A DNA stretch of 64,000 bases from Sphingomonas sp. Root710 (GTDB lineage: Bacteria > Pseudomonadota > Alphaproteobacteria > Sphingomonadales > Sphingomonadaceae): NCBI RefSeq assembly GCF_001429065.1, contig NZ_LMIB01000016.1, positions 195,684 through 259,683 of the forward strand. The letters run 5' to 3'. The position numbers were made by a program, and so were the translations under genes. Below the pieces are notes generated by a model that saw nothing but the letters and a program-made list of their open reading frames with translations, had not been told where the DNA came from and did no database searches. Numbering within the stretch: position 1 is the stretch's first letter; every line of letters begins with the position of its first letter. This document shows positions 36,078-47,646 of this stretch, in pieces.

Positions 36078-36496
36078 ATGCGCCTGTCCAGCCTAGCCGA
36101 TTATGCGGTGGTGATGCTTTCCGCCGCCGCGCGCCACGCGCCGGGCGAGCAGCTCACCGCGACGCTGCTCGCCGATGAGACCGGGGTGCCGCTGCCCACC
36201 GCGCAGAAACTGATGGGGCGGCTTGCCCAGGCGGGCCTGCTCGCCTCGGCGCGCGGCACCGGCGGCGGCTTCCGCCTGGCCCGCGCGGCGGACGCGATCA
36301 GTCTTGCCGATATCGTCGAGGCGGTCGAGGGGCCGATCGCGATGACCGCCTGCGTCGATGACCATCGCCACGACTGTGGCCTGGAAACATCATGCCGGGT
36401 CAAACCGCATTGGAGCGTGGTGAACGACACGATCCGCGGCGCGCTGGGCGGCGTCAGCCTTGCCATGCTCGCGCGCAACATTACGGGGGTGCCGGC

Positions 36497-36500
<4 letters not shown>
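36078..36500 (+). CDS. SUF-system Rrf2-family Fe-S-sensing regulator
   Basis: 140 residues, Rrf2 family. Winged helix at about residues 1-75 ([48 protein letters not shown]), and three cysteines, Cys92, Cys100 and Cys106, placed as in IscR-type cluster-binding regulators. It should bind an Fe-S cluster and adjust suf expression to need. It is the first gene of the operon and overlaps sufB by 4 bases; a matching palindrome lies just upstream. Confidence 0.92.
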
Positions 36501-37989
<1,489 letters not shown>

Positions 37990-37993
<4 letters not shown>

Positions 37994-38318
37994 CACCCTC
38001 TACCCTGGATATCGTCGAAGGCGGTTATGGATCGATCAACGACGAGACGGCCTTTTTTGAGTGGCTGGCCAAGATAAGCTGTGTTGCCAGCTTCAAAGGG
38101 CTCAACGAACATGGCGTGAGCTTGGTACGCGTGACGCTGAATACGCCGACGCCTTCAAATGCCGACTTGCAGGATTTCGTAGCACTTCACCGCCGCTATG
38201 AGCGCGACATGACGTCGCTCGCGCAATTTCTCACACCAGCGAACCAGAGCTGGTTCGCTGATCCCAATAAATATTGGTTCGAAGCCGTGTTCGGCTCGAA
38301 GGCCGACAAGGTAGAAGC

Positions 38319-38325
<7 letters not shown>
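37990..38325 (+). CDS. Unknown 111-aa protein encoded between sufB and sufC
   Basis: 111 residues, beginning [14 protein letters not shown] and ending SKADKVEAC. It overlaps sufB by 4 bases (ATGA) and sufC by 7 bases, so it is translated inside the operon. By hand count its GC is about 54 percent, clearly below the adjacent suf genes, with codons such as ttt, ata, tgt and gta that they avoid. Two cysteines (residue 31 and the C-terminal residue) and an aromatic-rich end ([18 protein letters not shown]) stand out; there is no signal peptide or membrane segment. I do not recognise a family. Its position suggests a role in SufBCD function or a recent insertion that kept the reading frames. Confidence 0.8.
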
Positions 38326-39062
<737 letters not shown>

Positions 39063-39077
39063 TGTCTTCACATCCTC

Positions 39078-39211
39078 GTCATGCTGAACTTGTTTCAGCA
39101 TCCACCACGACGCTTGGTCCGGGTCATGAGGCTCTTGCGACGAACTTTGCCCATGAGTCTGCTGGTTCGCACCAAGCCCGTGGGTGGATCCTGAAACAAG
39201 TTCAGGATGAC
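39078..39211. repeat. 134-nt palindromic repeat, family A (copy 3)
   Basis: Same outer arms as copies 1 and 2 but a longer centre. In the left arm the inner hairpin reads ATGCTGAA with TTCAGCAT, whereas other arms read ATCCTGAA with TTCAGGAT. Both bases of one pair have changed together, so pairing is kept. It separates sufC from sufD. Confidence 0.85.
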
Positions 39212-39222
39212 GGAGCTGATAG

Positions 39223-40308
39223 ATGACCCTCTCGCTCCCCTCTTCGCGCGACGAAGCATGGCGCTGGTCCGATCTTTCGGGGCTCCCCGCGCTCGCTGAA
39301 GCACCCGCTACAAAGGCCGCGCCGGACGCCGATTCCCACTGGATCGGAGACGGTCCGCGCCTGCTGTTCGTTAACGGCCTGCTCGATCAGGGCCGCAGCC
39401 GCCCCGGCCCGGTTACGATCGGCCAAACCGATACCGCCACCGATCACCCGCTCGGCAGGCTCGCTAGCGGCGCGGGCTGGACGCTGGCCATCGCCAAGGA
39501 CGGCGCGAACCCGGCGGGCGGACCGATCGAGATCGTCCACATCGCGACCGGCGGGGCGAGCCATGTCCCCGCGCGCATCATCCTGGCCGAGGACGCGCAG
39601 GCGAGCATCGTCGAGACCTATGCAGGTGACGGCTGGGCGAACCGGCTGACCAGCATCACCCTCGGCCGCTCGGCGCGGCTCATGCGCGCGATCCGGATCG
39701 TCCAGGCGAGCGGCTTCACCTCGCTGCGCGACGAGGCCCGGCTCGACGCGGGCGCGAGCCTCGTCACCACCCTGCTCGGCGCGGGCAGCGGCGGCACGCG
39801 GATCGACGCCGCGATCACCCTCGACGGCCCCGGCGCCTTCGCCGAACATGGCGGCGCGCTGCTCGCACGCGGCGAGCAGCGTCACGACGCCGCGATTGTC
39901 GTCCGCCATGCGCGCGAGGAGGGCACAAGCCGCCAGCTGTGGCGCGCCGTTGCCGACGACAAGGCGACCGCGAGCATGGCCGCGCGGGTCGAAGTCGCGC
40001 GCGACGCGCAGAAGACCGACGGCGAACAATCGCTGCGCGGGCTGATGCTCACCCGCACCGCGACGATCAACCTCAAGCCCGAGCTCGAGATCTTCGCCGA
40101 CGACGTGAAATGCGCGCATGGCGCGACGGTCGGCGAACTCGACGCGCAGGCGCTGTTCTACATGACCTCGCGTGGAATCACCCCCGATCGTGCCAAGGCG
40201 CTGCTGACCCAGGCCTTCATCGCCGACGCGATATCGCGGATCGGCGACGAAGCGGCGCGCGGCGCCTTCCAGGCCAATGCCGAAGCCTGGCTGGAGACCA
40301 CGCTATGA
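39223..40308 (+). CDS. sufD: Fe-S cluster assembly protein SufD
   Basis: 361 residues, partner of SufB in the SufBC2D complex, important for iron loading. Beta-helix core in the middle; the conserved C-terminal block LKPELEIFADDVKCAHGATV with YMTSRGI is the family signature, including the histidine that pairs with the SufB cysteine. N-terminal WRWSDLSGLPAL is also typical. It follows a 160-base gap with the repeat and overlaps sufS by 4 bases. Confidence 0.95.
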   Translation: MTLSLPSSRDEAWRWSDLSGLPALAEAPATKAAPDADSHWIGDGPRLLFVNGLLDQGRSRPGPVTIGQTDTATDHPLGRLASGAGWTLAIAKDGANPAGGPIEIVHIATGGASHVPARIILAEDAQASIVETYAGDGWANRLTSITLGRSARLMRAIRIVQASGFTSLRDEARLDAGASLVTTLLGAGSGGTRIDAAITLDGPGAFAEHGGALLARGEQRHDAAIVVRHAREEGTSRQLWRAVADDKATASMAARVEVARDAQKTDGEQSLRGLMLTRTATINLKPELEIFADDVKCAHGATVGELDAQALFYMTSRGITPDRAKALLTQAFIADAISRIGDEAARGAFQANAEAWLETTL

Positions 40309-41495
40309 ACGCCTGGACCCAGGACTTCCCCGCCATCCCCGAGGGCTGGCACTATCTCGACACCGCCGCGACGTCGCAAAAGCCGCAGGCCGTGATCGAT
40401 GCGATCGACCGCGCCTATGGGCAGGATTATGCGACCGTCCATCGCGGCGTCTATCGCCGCTCGGCCGACATGACGATCGCCTATGAGGCCGCGCGGCAGC
40501 GGGTCGCGCGCTTCATCAATGCGCGCAGCGCCGACGAGATCGTCTTCGTGCGCGGCGCGACCGAGGCGATCAACCTCGTCGCGCAGAGCTGGGGCGTCGC
40601 CAACCTCAAGGCGGGCGACCGCATCCTGCTGTCGAAGCTCGAGCATCATTCGAACATCGTCCCTTGGCAGCTGATTCAGGACCGCACTGGGGTAGAGATC
40701 GACGTCTGCCCGCTGACCGAAGACGGCAAGATCGATCTCGACGCGATGGCGGCAATGCTGACCGGGCGCCACAAGCTCGTCGCGCTCGCCCATGTCTCGA
40801 ACGTGCTCGGCTCGCTGCTCGACGCGCAGCGCGCGGCCGAACTGGCCCACGCCGCCGGCGCGAAGATATTGATCGACGGCTGCCAGGCGGTGCCGCGCAT
40901 CGGCGTCGACGTCCAGGCGATAGGCTGCGATTTCTACGCCTTCTCCGGCCACAAGCTCTATGGGCCCACCGGAATCGGCGTGCTGTGGGCGAAGGGCGAT
41001 CTGCTCAACGCCATGCCCCCCTGGCAGGGCGGCGGATCGATGATCGACAAGGTCACGTTCCAGAAGACGACCTGGGCGCCCGCGCCGCAGCGGTTCGAGG
41101 CGGGCACGCCGAACATCGTCGGCGCACTCGGCCTCCACGCCGCGATCGACTATGTCGACGCGATCGGCCTGCCCGTCATCCACGCGCATGAGACGGCGCT
41201 GGTGGCGGCGGCGCGCGACGCGCTGTCGGCGATCAACAGCGTCCGGCTGTTCGGCCCCGCCGACTCCGCCGGAATCGTCAGTTTCGCGATCGAGGGGGTT
41301 CATCCCCACGACATCGGCACCATATTGGACGAGGAAGGCGTGGCGATCCGCGCCGGGCATCATTGCGCCCAGCCGCTGATGGAGCATCTCGACATTCCCG
41401 CCACGGCGCGCGCGAGCTTCGGCATCTACAGCGACGAAGCCGATGTCGCGGCACTGGCGCGGGGAATAGAGCGGGTGACACGGATTTTCGGATGA
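40305..41495 (+). CDS. sufS: Cysteine desulfurase SufS
   Basis: 396 residues, class V aminotransferase fold. It takes sulfur from cysteine as a persulfide for cluster assembly. PLP lysine is Lys217 (FSGHKLYGPTG), active-site cysteine is Cys354 (RAGHHCAQPLM) as in group II desulfurases, and LDTAATSQKP plus VHRGVYRRS lie at the N-terminus. Translation starts within the sufD stop (ATGA). No SufE or SufU acceptor gene lies in the window. Confidence 0.97.
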   Translation: MNAWTQDFPAIPEGWHYLDTAATSQKPQAVIDAIDRAYGQDYATVHRGVYRRSADMTIAYEAARQRVARFINARSADEIVFVRGATEAINLVAQSWGVANLKAGDRILLSKLEHHSNIVPWQLIQDRTGVEIDVCPLTEDGKIDLDAMAAMLTGRHKLVALAHVSNVLGSLLDAQRAAELAHAAGAKILIDGCQAVPRIGVDVQAIGCDFYAFSGHKLYGPTGIGVLWAKGDLLNAMPPWQGGGSMIDKVTFQKTTWAPAPQRFEAGTPNIVGALGLHAAIDYVDAIGLPVIHAHETALVAAARDALSAINSVRLFGPADSAGIVSFAIEGVHPHDIGTILDEEGVAIRAGHHCAQPLMEHLDIPATARASFGIYSDEADVAALARGIERVTRIFG

Positions 41496-42025
41496 CAGGC
41501 GAAGAGATGAACGAACCGGGGAAGATCGAGGTCGAGGAAGTGTCGGCAGTGCCGTCCGCGCCCCGCGCGCGCGTCGAGGTCGATGAACGCGGCCAGCCGG
41601 TCGATCGCGAGGCCGCTGCCGCGCCAGCGGCCGACACCGCCGACGCCGGGCGCAAGCCCGACTATCTCGACGGCTTCCTCGCCCAGAAACCCAATCTCGC
41701 GCCCGGCGCAGGCGAGCCGGGCGGCGATCTCTATGAGGGCGTGATCGATGCGCTCAAGGAGATCTACGATCCCGAGATCCCGGTGAACATCTACGAACTC
41801 GGGCTGATCTATGGCGTCGACATCACCCAGGACGCGCATGTCGCGGTGACGATGACGCTGACCACCCCGCATTGCCCCGTCGCCGAATCGATGCCGGGCG
41901 AGGTCGAACTGCGCGTCGGTGCGGTCCCCGGGGTCGGATCGGCCGAGGTGAACCTGATCTGGGATCCGCCATGGGATCCGGCCAAGATGTCCGACGAGGC
42001 CAAGTTGGAATTGGGAATGCTTTGA
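41492..42025 (+). CDS. sufT: SufT-like MIP18/DUF59 Fe-S assembly protein
   Basis: 177 residues. The C-terminal MIP18/DUF59 domain (about residues 80-177) contains EIYDPEIPVNIYELGLIY, TMTLTTPHCPVAESMP and NLIWDPPWDPAKMS, the usual SufT features including the reactive cysteine. The first 75 residues are acidic, rich in Ala and Pro and probably disordered. It assists Fe-S maturation downstream of the scaffold. The start overlaps the sufS stop (ATGA); an ATG 15 bases later with GAAGAG before it is an alternative. Confidence 0.9.
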   Translation: MTGEEMNEPGKIEVEEVSAVPSAPRARVEVDERGQPVDREAAAAPAADTADAGRKPDYLDGFLAQKPNLAPGAGEPGGDLYEGVIDALKEIYDPEIPVNIYELGLIYGVDITQDAHVAVTMTLTTPHCPVAESMPGEVELRVGAVPGVGSAEVNLIWDPPWDPAKMSDEAKLELGML

Positions 42026-42031
42026 AATTAT

Positions 42032-42134
42032 TCCGCTCATCCTGAGTAAGGGCTGAGCGAAGGCGAAGACCGCATCGAAGGGCCCTTCGAGATGAGCCTT
42101 CGCCAAGCTCAGTCTCTCCTCAGGGTGAGCGGAA
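42032..42134. repeat. 103-nt inverted repeat, family D (copy 2)
   Basis: Arms TTCCGCTCATCCTGAG and CTCAGGGTGAGCGGAA flank the core TCGAAGGGCCCTTCGA. Compared with copy 1 at 20902-21004 the core is two bases shorter but still a perfect palindrome. It lies between sufT and sufA. Confidence 0.85.
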
Positions 42135-42147
42135 TTGGAGTGAAAGA

Positions 42148-42501
42148 ATGACCACCACCACCCGCCAGCGCCCCGCCGCGCTGACCCTCACCCCCTCCGC
42201 CGAGGCGCGCATCGCGCATCTGATGGAGACCGCCCCGGAGGGCGCGATCGGCGTCAAGCTGTCGACCCCGCGCCGCGGCTGTTCGGGCCTCGCCTATTCG
42301 GTCGATTATGTCACCGAGGCCGATCCGTTCGACGAGAAGATCGAGACCCCCGGCGGCACCTTCTATGTCGACGGCGGATCGATCCTCTATCTGATCGGGT
42401 CGGTGATGGACTGGGTCGAGGATGATTTCTCGGCGGGCTTCGTGTTCCAGAATCCCAACGCCAAGGGCGCCTGCGGCTGCGGCGAGAGCTTCACGGTCTG
42501 A
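42148..42501 (+). CDS. sufA: HesB/IscA-family Fe-S carrier SufA
   Basis: 117 residues, A-type carrier. Three conserved cysteines: Cys45 (PRRGCSGLAY), Cys109 and Cys111 (GACGCGESF), which hold an Fe-S cluster in transit to target proteins. YFVDGGSI-like FYVDGGSILYLIGSVMD is the family motif. It ends the suf operon, separated from sufT by a family D repeat, so its expression may partly differ from that of the upstream genes. Confidence 0.94.
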   Translation: MTTTTRQRPAALTLTPSAEARIAHLMETAPEGAIGVKLSTPRRGCSGLAYSVDYVTEADPFDEKIETPGGTFYVDGGSILYLIGSVMDWVEDDFSAGFVFQNPNAKGACGCGESFTV

Positions 42502-42505
42502 TTAT

Positions 42506-42622
42506 CCCCCTCCCTGCCAAGGGAGCGGTTAGGGGTGGGTCAGTCCGCACTCGGTGGCAGACCGGTTTGCCATTCAATTCGGCGTAACCCACCCCCTGCC
42601 CCTCCCTTGGCAGGGAGGGGGG
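42506..42622. repeat. 117-nt inverted repeat, family C
   Basis: Inverted arms CCCCTCCCTGCCAAGGGAG and CTCCCTTGGCAGGGAGGGG at the two ends, each a palindrome in itself. An inner pair, GGGTGGGT with ACCCACCC, lies further in. Same arm as the short copy at 13646-13670. It follows sufA and may end its transcript. Confidence 0.85.
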
Positions 42623-42665
42623 ATTAGCGTTGCGCCCATCCCCTCCAAGCCCTATTCGCCCCGCC

Positions 42666-43333
42666 ATGCTTGCCCCACTCGATCATATCGATGCCTGGAT
42701 CTTCGATCTGGACAACACGCTCTATCCCGCGTCGACGGACCTGTTCGGGCTGATCGATCAGCGGATGGGACTTTATGTCCAGCGGCTGCTGGGCGTGGGT
42801 CCCGAAGAGGCCCGCACCATCCAGAAGCAGCTGTTCCGCGAGCATGGCACCACCCTGTCGGGGCTGATGCGCCACCACGACATCGACCCGCACGAATTCC
42901 TGGCTTTCGTCCACGATATCGAGATGGACGCGATCGACGAGGACCGGCGGCTGGTCGAGGCGGTGGCGAAACTGCCCGGCCGCAAGCTGATCTTCACCAA
43001 TGGCGACGTGCCCTATGCCAACCGCGTCCTCGAACGGCTCGGCCTGTCGAAGAGCTTCGAGGCGATCCACGACATCCACGCCTGCGCCTATCAGCCCAAG
43101 CCGCACGCCGCGAGCTATGAGTCGATGGTCGCGGCGTTCGGCATCGATCCCGCAACCTCGCTGTTCGTCGAGGACATGGCGCGCAACCTGAGGCCCGCCA
43201 AGGCGATCGGCATCACCACCGTCTGGGTGAACAACGGCTCCGAGCTCGGCAATTACGATGCCGACATGAGCTTCATCGATTATGAGATCCACGATGTCGG
43301 CCAATGGCTGCATGAAATTACGGGGGACATGGA

Positions 43334-43337
<4 letters not shown>
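42666..43337 (+). CDS. HAD-family pyrimidine 5'-nucleotidase
   Basis: 223 residues, SDT1/YjjG-like subgroup of HAD phosphatases. Catalytic Asp14 and Asp16 in FDLDNTLYP; motif II TNGD; motif III lysine in [11 protein letters not shown]; motif [11 protein letters not shown]. These enzymes dephosphorylate pyrimidine nucleotides or related sugar phosphates in the cytoplasm. It overlaps dapD by 4 bases, a pairing seen in other alphaproteobacteria, although there is no obvious metabolic link. The ATG used lacks a clear ribosome site. Confidence 0.87.
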
Positions 43338-44158
<821 letters not shown>

Positions 44159-44165
44159 CGCATGG

Positions 44166-44193
44166 CGTCATCCCGGCCTACGCCGGGATGACG
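44166..44193. repeat. Perfect 12-bp hairpin after dapD
   Basis: CGTCATCCCGGC and GCCGGGATGACG pair around CTAC. It lies just after the dapD stop codon and shares its outer bases with the longer element at 49331-49417. It is a likely transcript end or mRNA-protecting hairpin, without a T-run. Confidence 0.75.
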
Positions 44194-44248
44194 TGAAGCG
44201 GCAGAAGGGCTACTATCCTCCCTCCCTCCAGACGGGCCTATCGATACG

Positions 44249-44860
44249 ATGGATTTCGGACAGCTCGTCATGGACATCGGCCCTTGGGCGATCGCGCTCG
44301 GCGCGGGGTTCGAGGGGGAAACCGCAGCGATCGCGGGCGGGGTTATGGCGCATCGCGACATCTTCCCGCTCGCCGCCGCCTGGCTGGCCTGCGCCTTCGG
44401 GGCGTTCGTCGCCGATGAGCTGTTCTTCCAGATCGGCCGCCGCTTCCGCGACCGGCCCTTCGTCGCCCATGCGCGGCAGAAGCCCGCCTTTGCCCGCGCG
44501 GTGGCGTTCATCGAGCGCTATCCCAACGCCTATATCCTGCTGTTCCGCTTCCTCTACGGGCTGCGCACCGTCAGCCCGATCGCGATGGGGCTGACCGGCA
44601 TTTCGCTCAAGCGCTTCGCCACGCTCAACGCGGTCGCCTGCCTGCTCTGGTCGGCGCTCTACACCGCGATCGGCTATTGGTTCGGGCCGACCGTCGACCG
44701 GATCATCGTCGCGCTGACCCCCTACAATACCGAGTTGATGATCGCCTTCCCGATTCCGGGGACCTGCTTCCTGCTCTGGCTGCTTTGGCGTCGGCGGCAG
44801 AAGCGGAAAGCCGAGCGCCTGAATCCGCCATTCCACGCGCCGGAGATCGCGGAAGGATAG
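44249..44860 (+). CDS. DedA-family membrane protein
   Basis: 203 residues with about five hydrophobic segments. Motifs of the DedA/SNARE-associated (VTT) fold: FEGETAAIAGG near the N-terminus, FRFLYGLRTVSPIAMGLTGI in the middle, and LLWSALYTAIGYWFG. DedA proteins are flippases or transporters that keep lipid carriers and membrane potential in order; the substrate of this one is unknown. It converges on a DUF1428 gene with two bases between the stop codons. Confidence 0.9.
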   Translation: MDFGQLVMDIGPWAIALGAGFEGETAAIAGGVMAHRDIFPLAAAWLACAFGAFVADELFFQIGRRFRDRPFVAHARQKPAFARAVAFIERYPNAYILLFRFLYGLRTVSPIAMGLTGISLKRFATLNAVACLLWSALYTAIGYWFGPTVDRIIVALTPYNTELMIAFPIPGTCFLLWLLWRRRQKRKAERLNPPFHAPEIAEG

Positions 44861-44862
44861 AC

Positions 44863-45579
44863 CTATCCCGCTGTGTCGAAGATCGGCGCGAACGCCCCGA
44901 AGATCGCCAGCGGACCGTTCCACACCGGCGGGTTTTCCATCATCCGCGCATCCTGCATCAATGCCCCCCACGCCGCGTCGCGCGTCGCCTTGTCGGGCCA
45001 CTCGATCCAGCCGAATACCACCGTCTCGCCTTCTTTCGCCTGCACCGCGCGCTTGAAGTCGGTCAGCTTCCCATCGGGAATGGCATCGTTCCAACCGTCG
45101 ACCAGCCGCGACGCACCCTTTTCGCGGAACAGCGCCGCCATGTAGCGGGCATGTTCGACAAAGGCCTCACGCTTGTCGGCGGTCACGCTCGCCACCATCC
45201 CGTCGACATAGCCGAAGGTGCCGCCATCCCCGCTATCATAAACGGTGTCGAAGCCGGCATAGATCATCCGGTCGCCCTCGAACGGCAGCGGCCCGTCCGG
45301 CACCATCCGTTCGTCGTTCATCATCTTGTCGTGCGCGCCCTCGCAGGTCGCCTTGTCGGGCCACAATATCCACGAGAAGACGATCGCCTCGCCCTCCTTC
45401 GCCTGCACCGCGCGGCGGAAGTCGGTGAGCTTGCCATCGGGGATGTCGTCTTCCCAGCATTCGACGATCCGGATCGCGCCACCGCCAAGGAATACCGGGG
45501 CGGCCTTGGCGGCCAGATCGCGGTACGCCTGCTTGTTGCCGTGCTTCACCGGGATAACGAACCCCTGGACACAGGCCAT
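44863..45579 (-). CDS. Tandem DUF1428 protein (two fused copies)
   Basis: 238 residues made of two similar halves. Each half has a conserved IPDGKLTDF followed by RAVQAKEGE and WPDKAT: first at about residues 46-75, second at about residues 166-195. Single DUF1428 proteins (YbaA type, dimeric alpha/beta barrel fold) are about 120 residues, so this is a gene duplication and fusion. The pseudo-dimer could act as a monomer. Function is unknown. AGGAGAGACTCG supports the start. Confidence 0.88.
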   Translation of the reverse strand: MACVQGFVIPVKHGNKQAYRDLAAKAAPVFLGGGAIRIVECWEDDIPDGKLTDFRRAVQAKEGEAIVFSWILWPDKATCEGAHDKMMNDERMVPDGPLPFEGDRMIYAGFDTVYDSGDGGTFGYVDGMVASVTADKREAFVEHARYMAALFREKGASRLVDGWNDAIPDGKLTDFKRAVQAKEGETVVFGWIEWPDKATRDAAWGALMQDARMMENPPVWNGPLAIFGAFAPIFDTAG

Positions 45580-45666
45580 CGAGTCTCTCCTGCTGTTTCG
45601 CCCAGCCTAACCGGCCAAGCGGGAAGAGTCACATGGCGGCGCGACGGACCGTCGGGGCTGGCAAGC

Positions 45667-46455
45667 TCAGTCGAAGCGGAAGGCCGAGATCATCGATCCC
45701 ATCACCATCTCGCCATAGACCGCGCTTCCGGCGCCGTCCGATGCGCCCGCCGCCACCATCAAGGGCAGCAGATGCTCCTCGCGAGGGTGAGCGAAGCGGG
45801 CGGCAGGGGCGTTCACCCAGCCTGCGAGCTCAGCCGCTCGCCTGCTTGGGTCGCCCCCGATCACATCGCGCAGCCAGTCGTCGAACGCGACCGACGGTTC
45901 GGCCGCGCCGGAGGTACGATAGGCGCGCATATTGTGGAAGCTCATCCCCGCGCCGAGGATCAGCACGCCCTCGTCGCGCAGCGGCCGCAGCGCGCGCCCG
46001 ACCCGCCAGGCGAGGCCGGGATCGAGCTGGCGGTCGAGCGACATTTCGACCACCGGGACATCGGCATCCGGGAAGGCGACCTTGAGCGGCACGAAAACGC
46101 CATGATCAAGCCCACGCTCGGCATCGAGCCCCGCTTCGATCCCGGCATCGCGCAACAGCGCGGCGGCGCGATCGGCCAGCGCGGGATCGCCGGGGGCCGG
46201 ATAGGTCAGTTCATAGGTGTGCGGCGGAAAGCCGTAATAGTCGAAGACCAGCGGGGGTTTGGACGCGGCGGTGAAGGCAAAACCCTCGGTCTCCCAATGG
46301 CCCGAGACGATCAGGATCGCCTTGGGCGCTTCGGGCAAGAGGCTGGGCAGCCCGCGCAGGAATCGCTCCATGCCGGTCCACGTCCCCGCCGGGTCCTCCA
46401 TGAAGAAGCAGGGACCGCCGCCATGCGGAATGTAGAAGCTGGGTTGTCTGGTCAT
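45667..46455 (-). CDS. Class III extradiol dioxygenase, DODA/YgiD-like
   Basis: 262 residues, LigB superfamily. Candidate metal and catalytic histidines: His11 (YIPHGGGP), His53 (VSGHWE), His118 (LDHGVFVP) and His174 (FHNMRAY), as in 4,5-DOPA extradiol dioxygenase and YgiD. It would open a catechol-type ring with O2 using Fe or Zn; the natural substrate is unclear. The start ATG at 46455 begins the conserved N-terminal motif; a longer upstream frame is antisense to the CinA gene and is rejected. Confidence 0.88.
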   Translation of the reverse strand: MTRQPSFYIPHGGGPCFFMEDPAGTWTGMERFLRGLPSLLPEAPKAILIVSGHWETEGFAFTAASKPPLVFDYYGFPPHTYELTYPAPGDPALADRAAALLRDAGIEAGLDAERGLDHGVFVPLKVAFPDADVPVVEMSLDRQLDPGLAWRVGRALRPLRDEGVLILGAGMSFHNMRAYRTSGAAEPSVAFDDWLRDVIGGDPSRRAAELAGWVNAPAARFAHPREEHLLPLMVAAGASDGAGSAVYGEMVMGSMISAFRFD

Positions 46456-46590
46456 GATCGCTAGATCGGCCCGTGCCGCTGCGCTTTCAATCGCGCAAAT
46501 CGAAACACACTGTTCGGCGGCGCAGCATAGCCTTTCCCCGCCGCCCGGCCTCCGATAAGGACCGACGCCAACATAGGAGAGACCCCCATC

Positions 46591-47091
46591 ATGCTCGACC
46601 AGCTCGCCCCCATCGCGGCGGACATCGGCGCGGCGCTCAAGGCGCGCGGACAGAAGATCGCGGTCGCGGACGGCGCGACCGGCGGGCTGATCTCGGCCGG
46701 GCTGCTGACCGTTCCGGGCGCGACCGGCTTCTGCGTCGGCGGCGGCGTCGTCTATTCGTTGCAGGGTCGCGACATCCTGCTCGGGCTGAGCCGGGAAGAG
46801 CTCAGGGGCGCCGAATCGGTGACCGAATCCTATGCTGCGCTCCAGGCACGCGCGATCCGCGACCGGTTCGGTGCGGAGTGGGGGATCGCCGAAAGCGGCT
46901 CGGCGGGCCCCGGCCTGCATCCGCGCGGCGCGCCGACCGGACGAAGCTGGATCGCGATCGCCGGGCCCGGCGTTGACGTCGCGACGATGGTCGAGACCGG
47001 CAGCGAGGACCGGATCGCCAATATGCAGGCCTTCGCCCTCGCCGCGCTCACCTTCCTGCGCGACGTGCTGGACGGAAAAGCCGGGGGTTAA
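46591..47091 (+). CDS. CinA-domain nicotinamide-nucleotide amidohydrolase-like protein
   Basis: 166 residues, the stand-alone C-terminal CinA (PncC) domain. The motif VADGATGGLISAGLLTVPGA corresponds to the catalytic AESCTGG region of PncC, but here the usual Glu-Ser-Cys-Thr reads as Asp-Gly-Ala-Thr, so catalysis by the usual Ser may be altered. YAALQARAIRDRFGAEWGIAESGSAGP matches the family. It may hydrolyse NMN or be a degenerate member. GGAGAG lies upstream of ATG. It ends in a 4-base convergent overlap with the TlpA-like gene. Confidence 0.8.
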   Translation: MLDQLAPIAADIGAALKARGQKIAVADGATGGLISAGLLTVPGATGFCVGGGVVYSLQGRDILLGLSREELRGAESVTESYAALQARAIRDRFGAEWGIAESGSAGPGLHPRGAPTGRSWIAIAGPGVDVATMVETGSEDRIANMQAFALAALTFLRDVLDGKAGG

Positions 47092-47630
47092 CCCCCTATA
47101 GCGTCGCTGATCAGCTTCTTCGCCGGCGCGCCGTTCCAGTCCATCATGCCATAGACGCGCCACAGCTCCTTGCCCTGCGCGTCGTAGAAGACCGTCGTCG
47201 GCAGCGTCTCGGTGCCCAGCTCGGCCATCAGCACATTCTGCTGGTCGGCATATTGGGTCAGCGCCTTGAAGCCCTTCTCCTTGAAGAAGGGCGCGATCAC
47301 CTTGGCGCCTTCAAGGTCCTGGCTGACGGTGATCAGGCGGAAGCGTTCATCCTCCTGCGCCATCTTCTCCAAGGTCGGCATCTCGGCGACGCACGGCGCG
47401 CACCAGGTCGCCCACAGGTTGACCATCAGCGGCTTGCCCCGAAACTGGGTCAAGGTCGCCGGGCCGCCCCCCGGCGCGGTGAACGGAATCGCGGGCATTT
47501 GCTTGCCGCGTTGCGAAATATCGACCCGGCCGACCGATTCGGCGGGCACGCCGCCTTGCGGCGCATCCTTGGGTTTACTATCGCAGGCGGCCAGCGCCAG
47601 CATGAGGAGACAGGCGATCAACGGCCGCAC
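47088..47630 (-). CDS. TlpA-like thioredoxin-fold lipoprotein
   Basis: 180 residues from a GTG start with GGAG six bases before it. Lipoprotein signal with lipobox LAAC (Cys16) and Asp at the +2 position, which in enterobacteria retains lipoproteins in the inner membrane. Thioredoxin fold with redox motif WCAPC in [16 protein letters not shown], and the cis-proline in [10 protein letters not shown]. It reduces or exchanges disulfides in the periplasm, possibly for cytochrome c maturation. Its start is only 16 bases from the divergent argH start. Confidence 0.9.
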   Translation of the reverse strand: MRPLIACLLMLALAACDSKPKDAPQGGVPAESVGRVDISQRGKQMPAIPFTAPGGGPATLTQFRGKPLMVNLWATWCAPCVAEMPTLEKMAQEDERFRLITVSQDLEGAKVIAPFFKEKGFKALTQYADQQNVLMAELGTETLPTTVFYDAQGKELWRVYGMMDWNGAPAKKLISDAIGG

Positions 47631-47646
47631 GGATAACTCCAACAAG

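Noticed and set aside
35842-36096. 84-codon frame before the suf operon
   Set aside because: No ribosome site, spans the IscR-like palindrome and overlaps the regulator start.
39939-40304. Upstream extension of sufS
   Set aside because: Overlaps sufD in another frame; the ATG at 40305 overlaps the sufD stop as expected for coupled genes.
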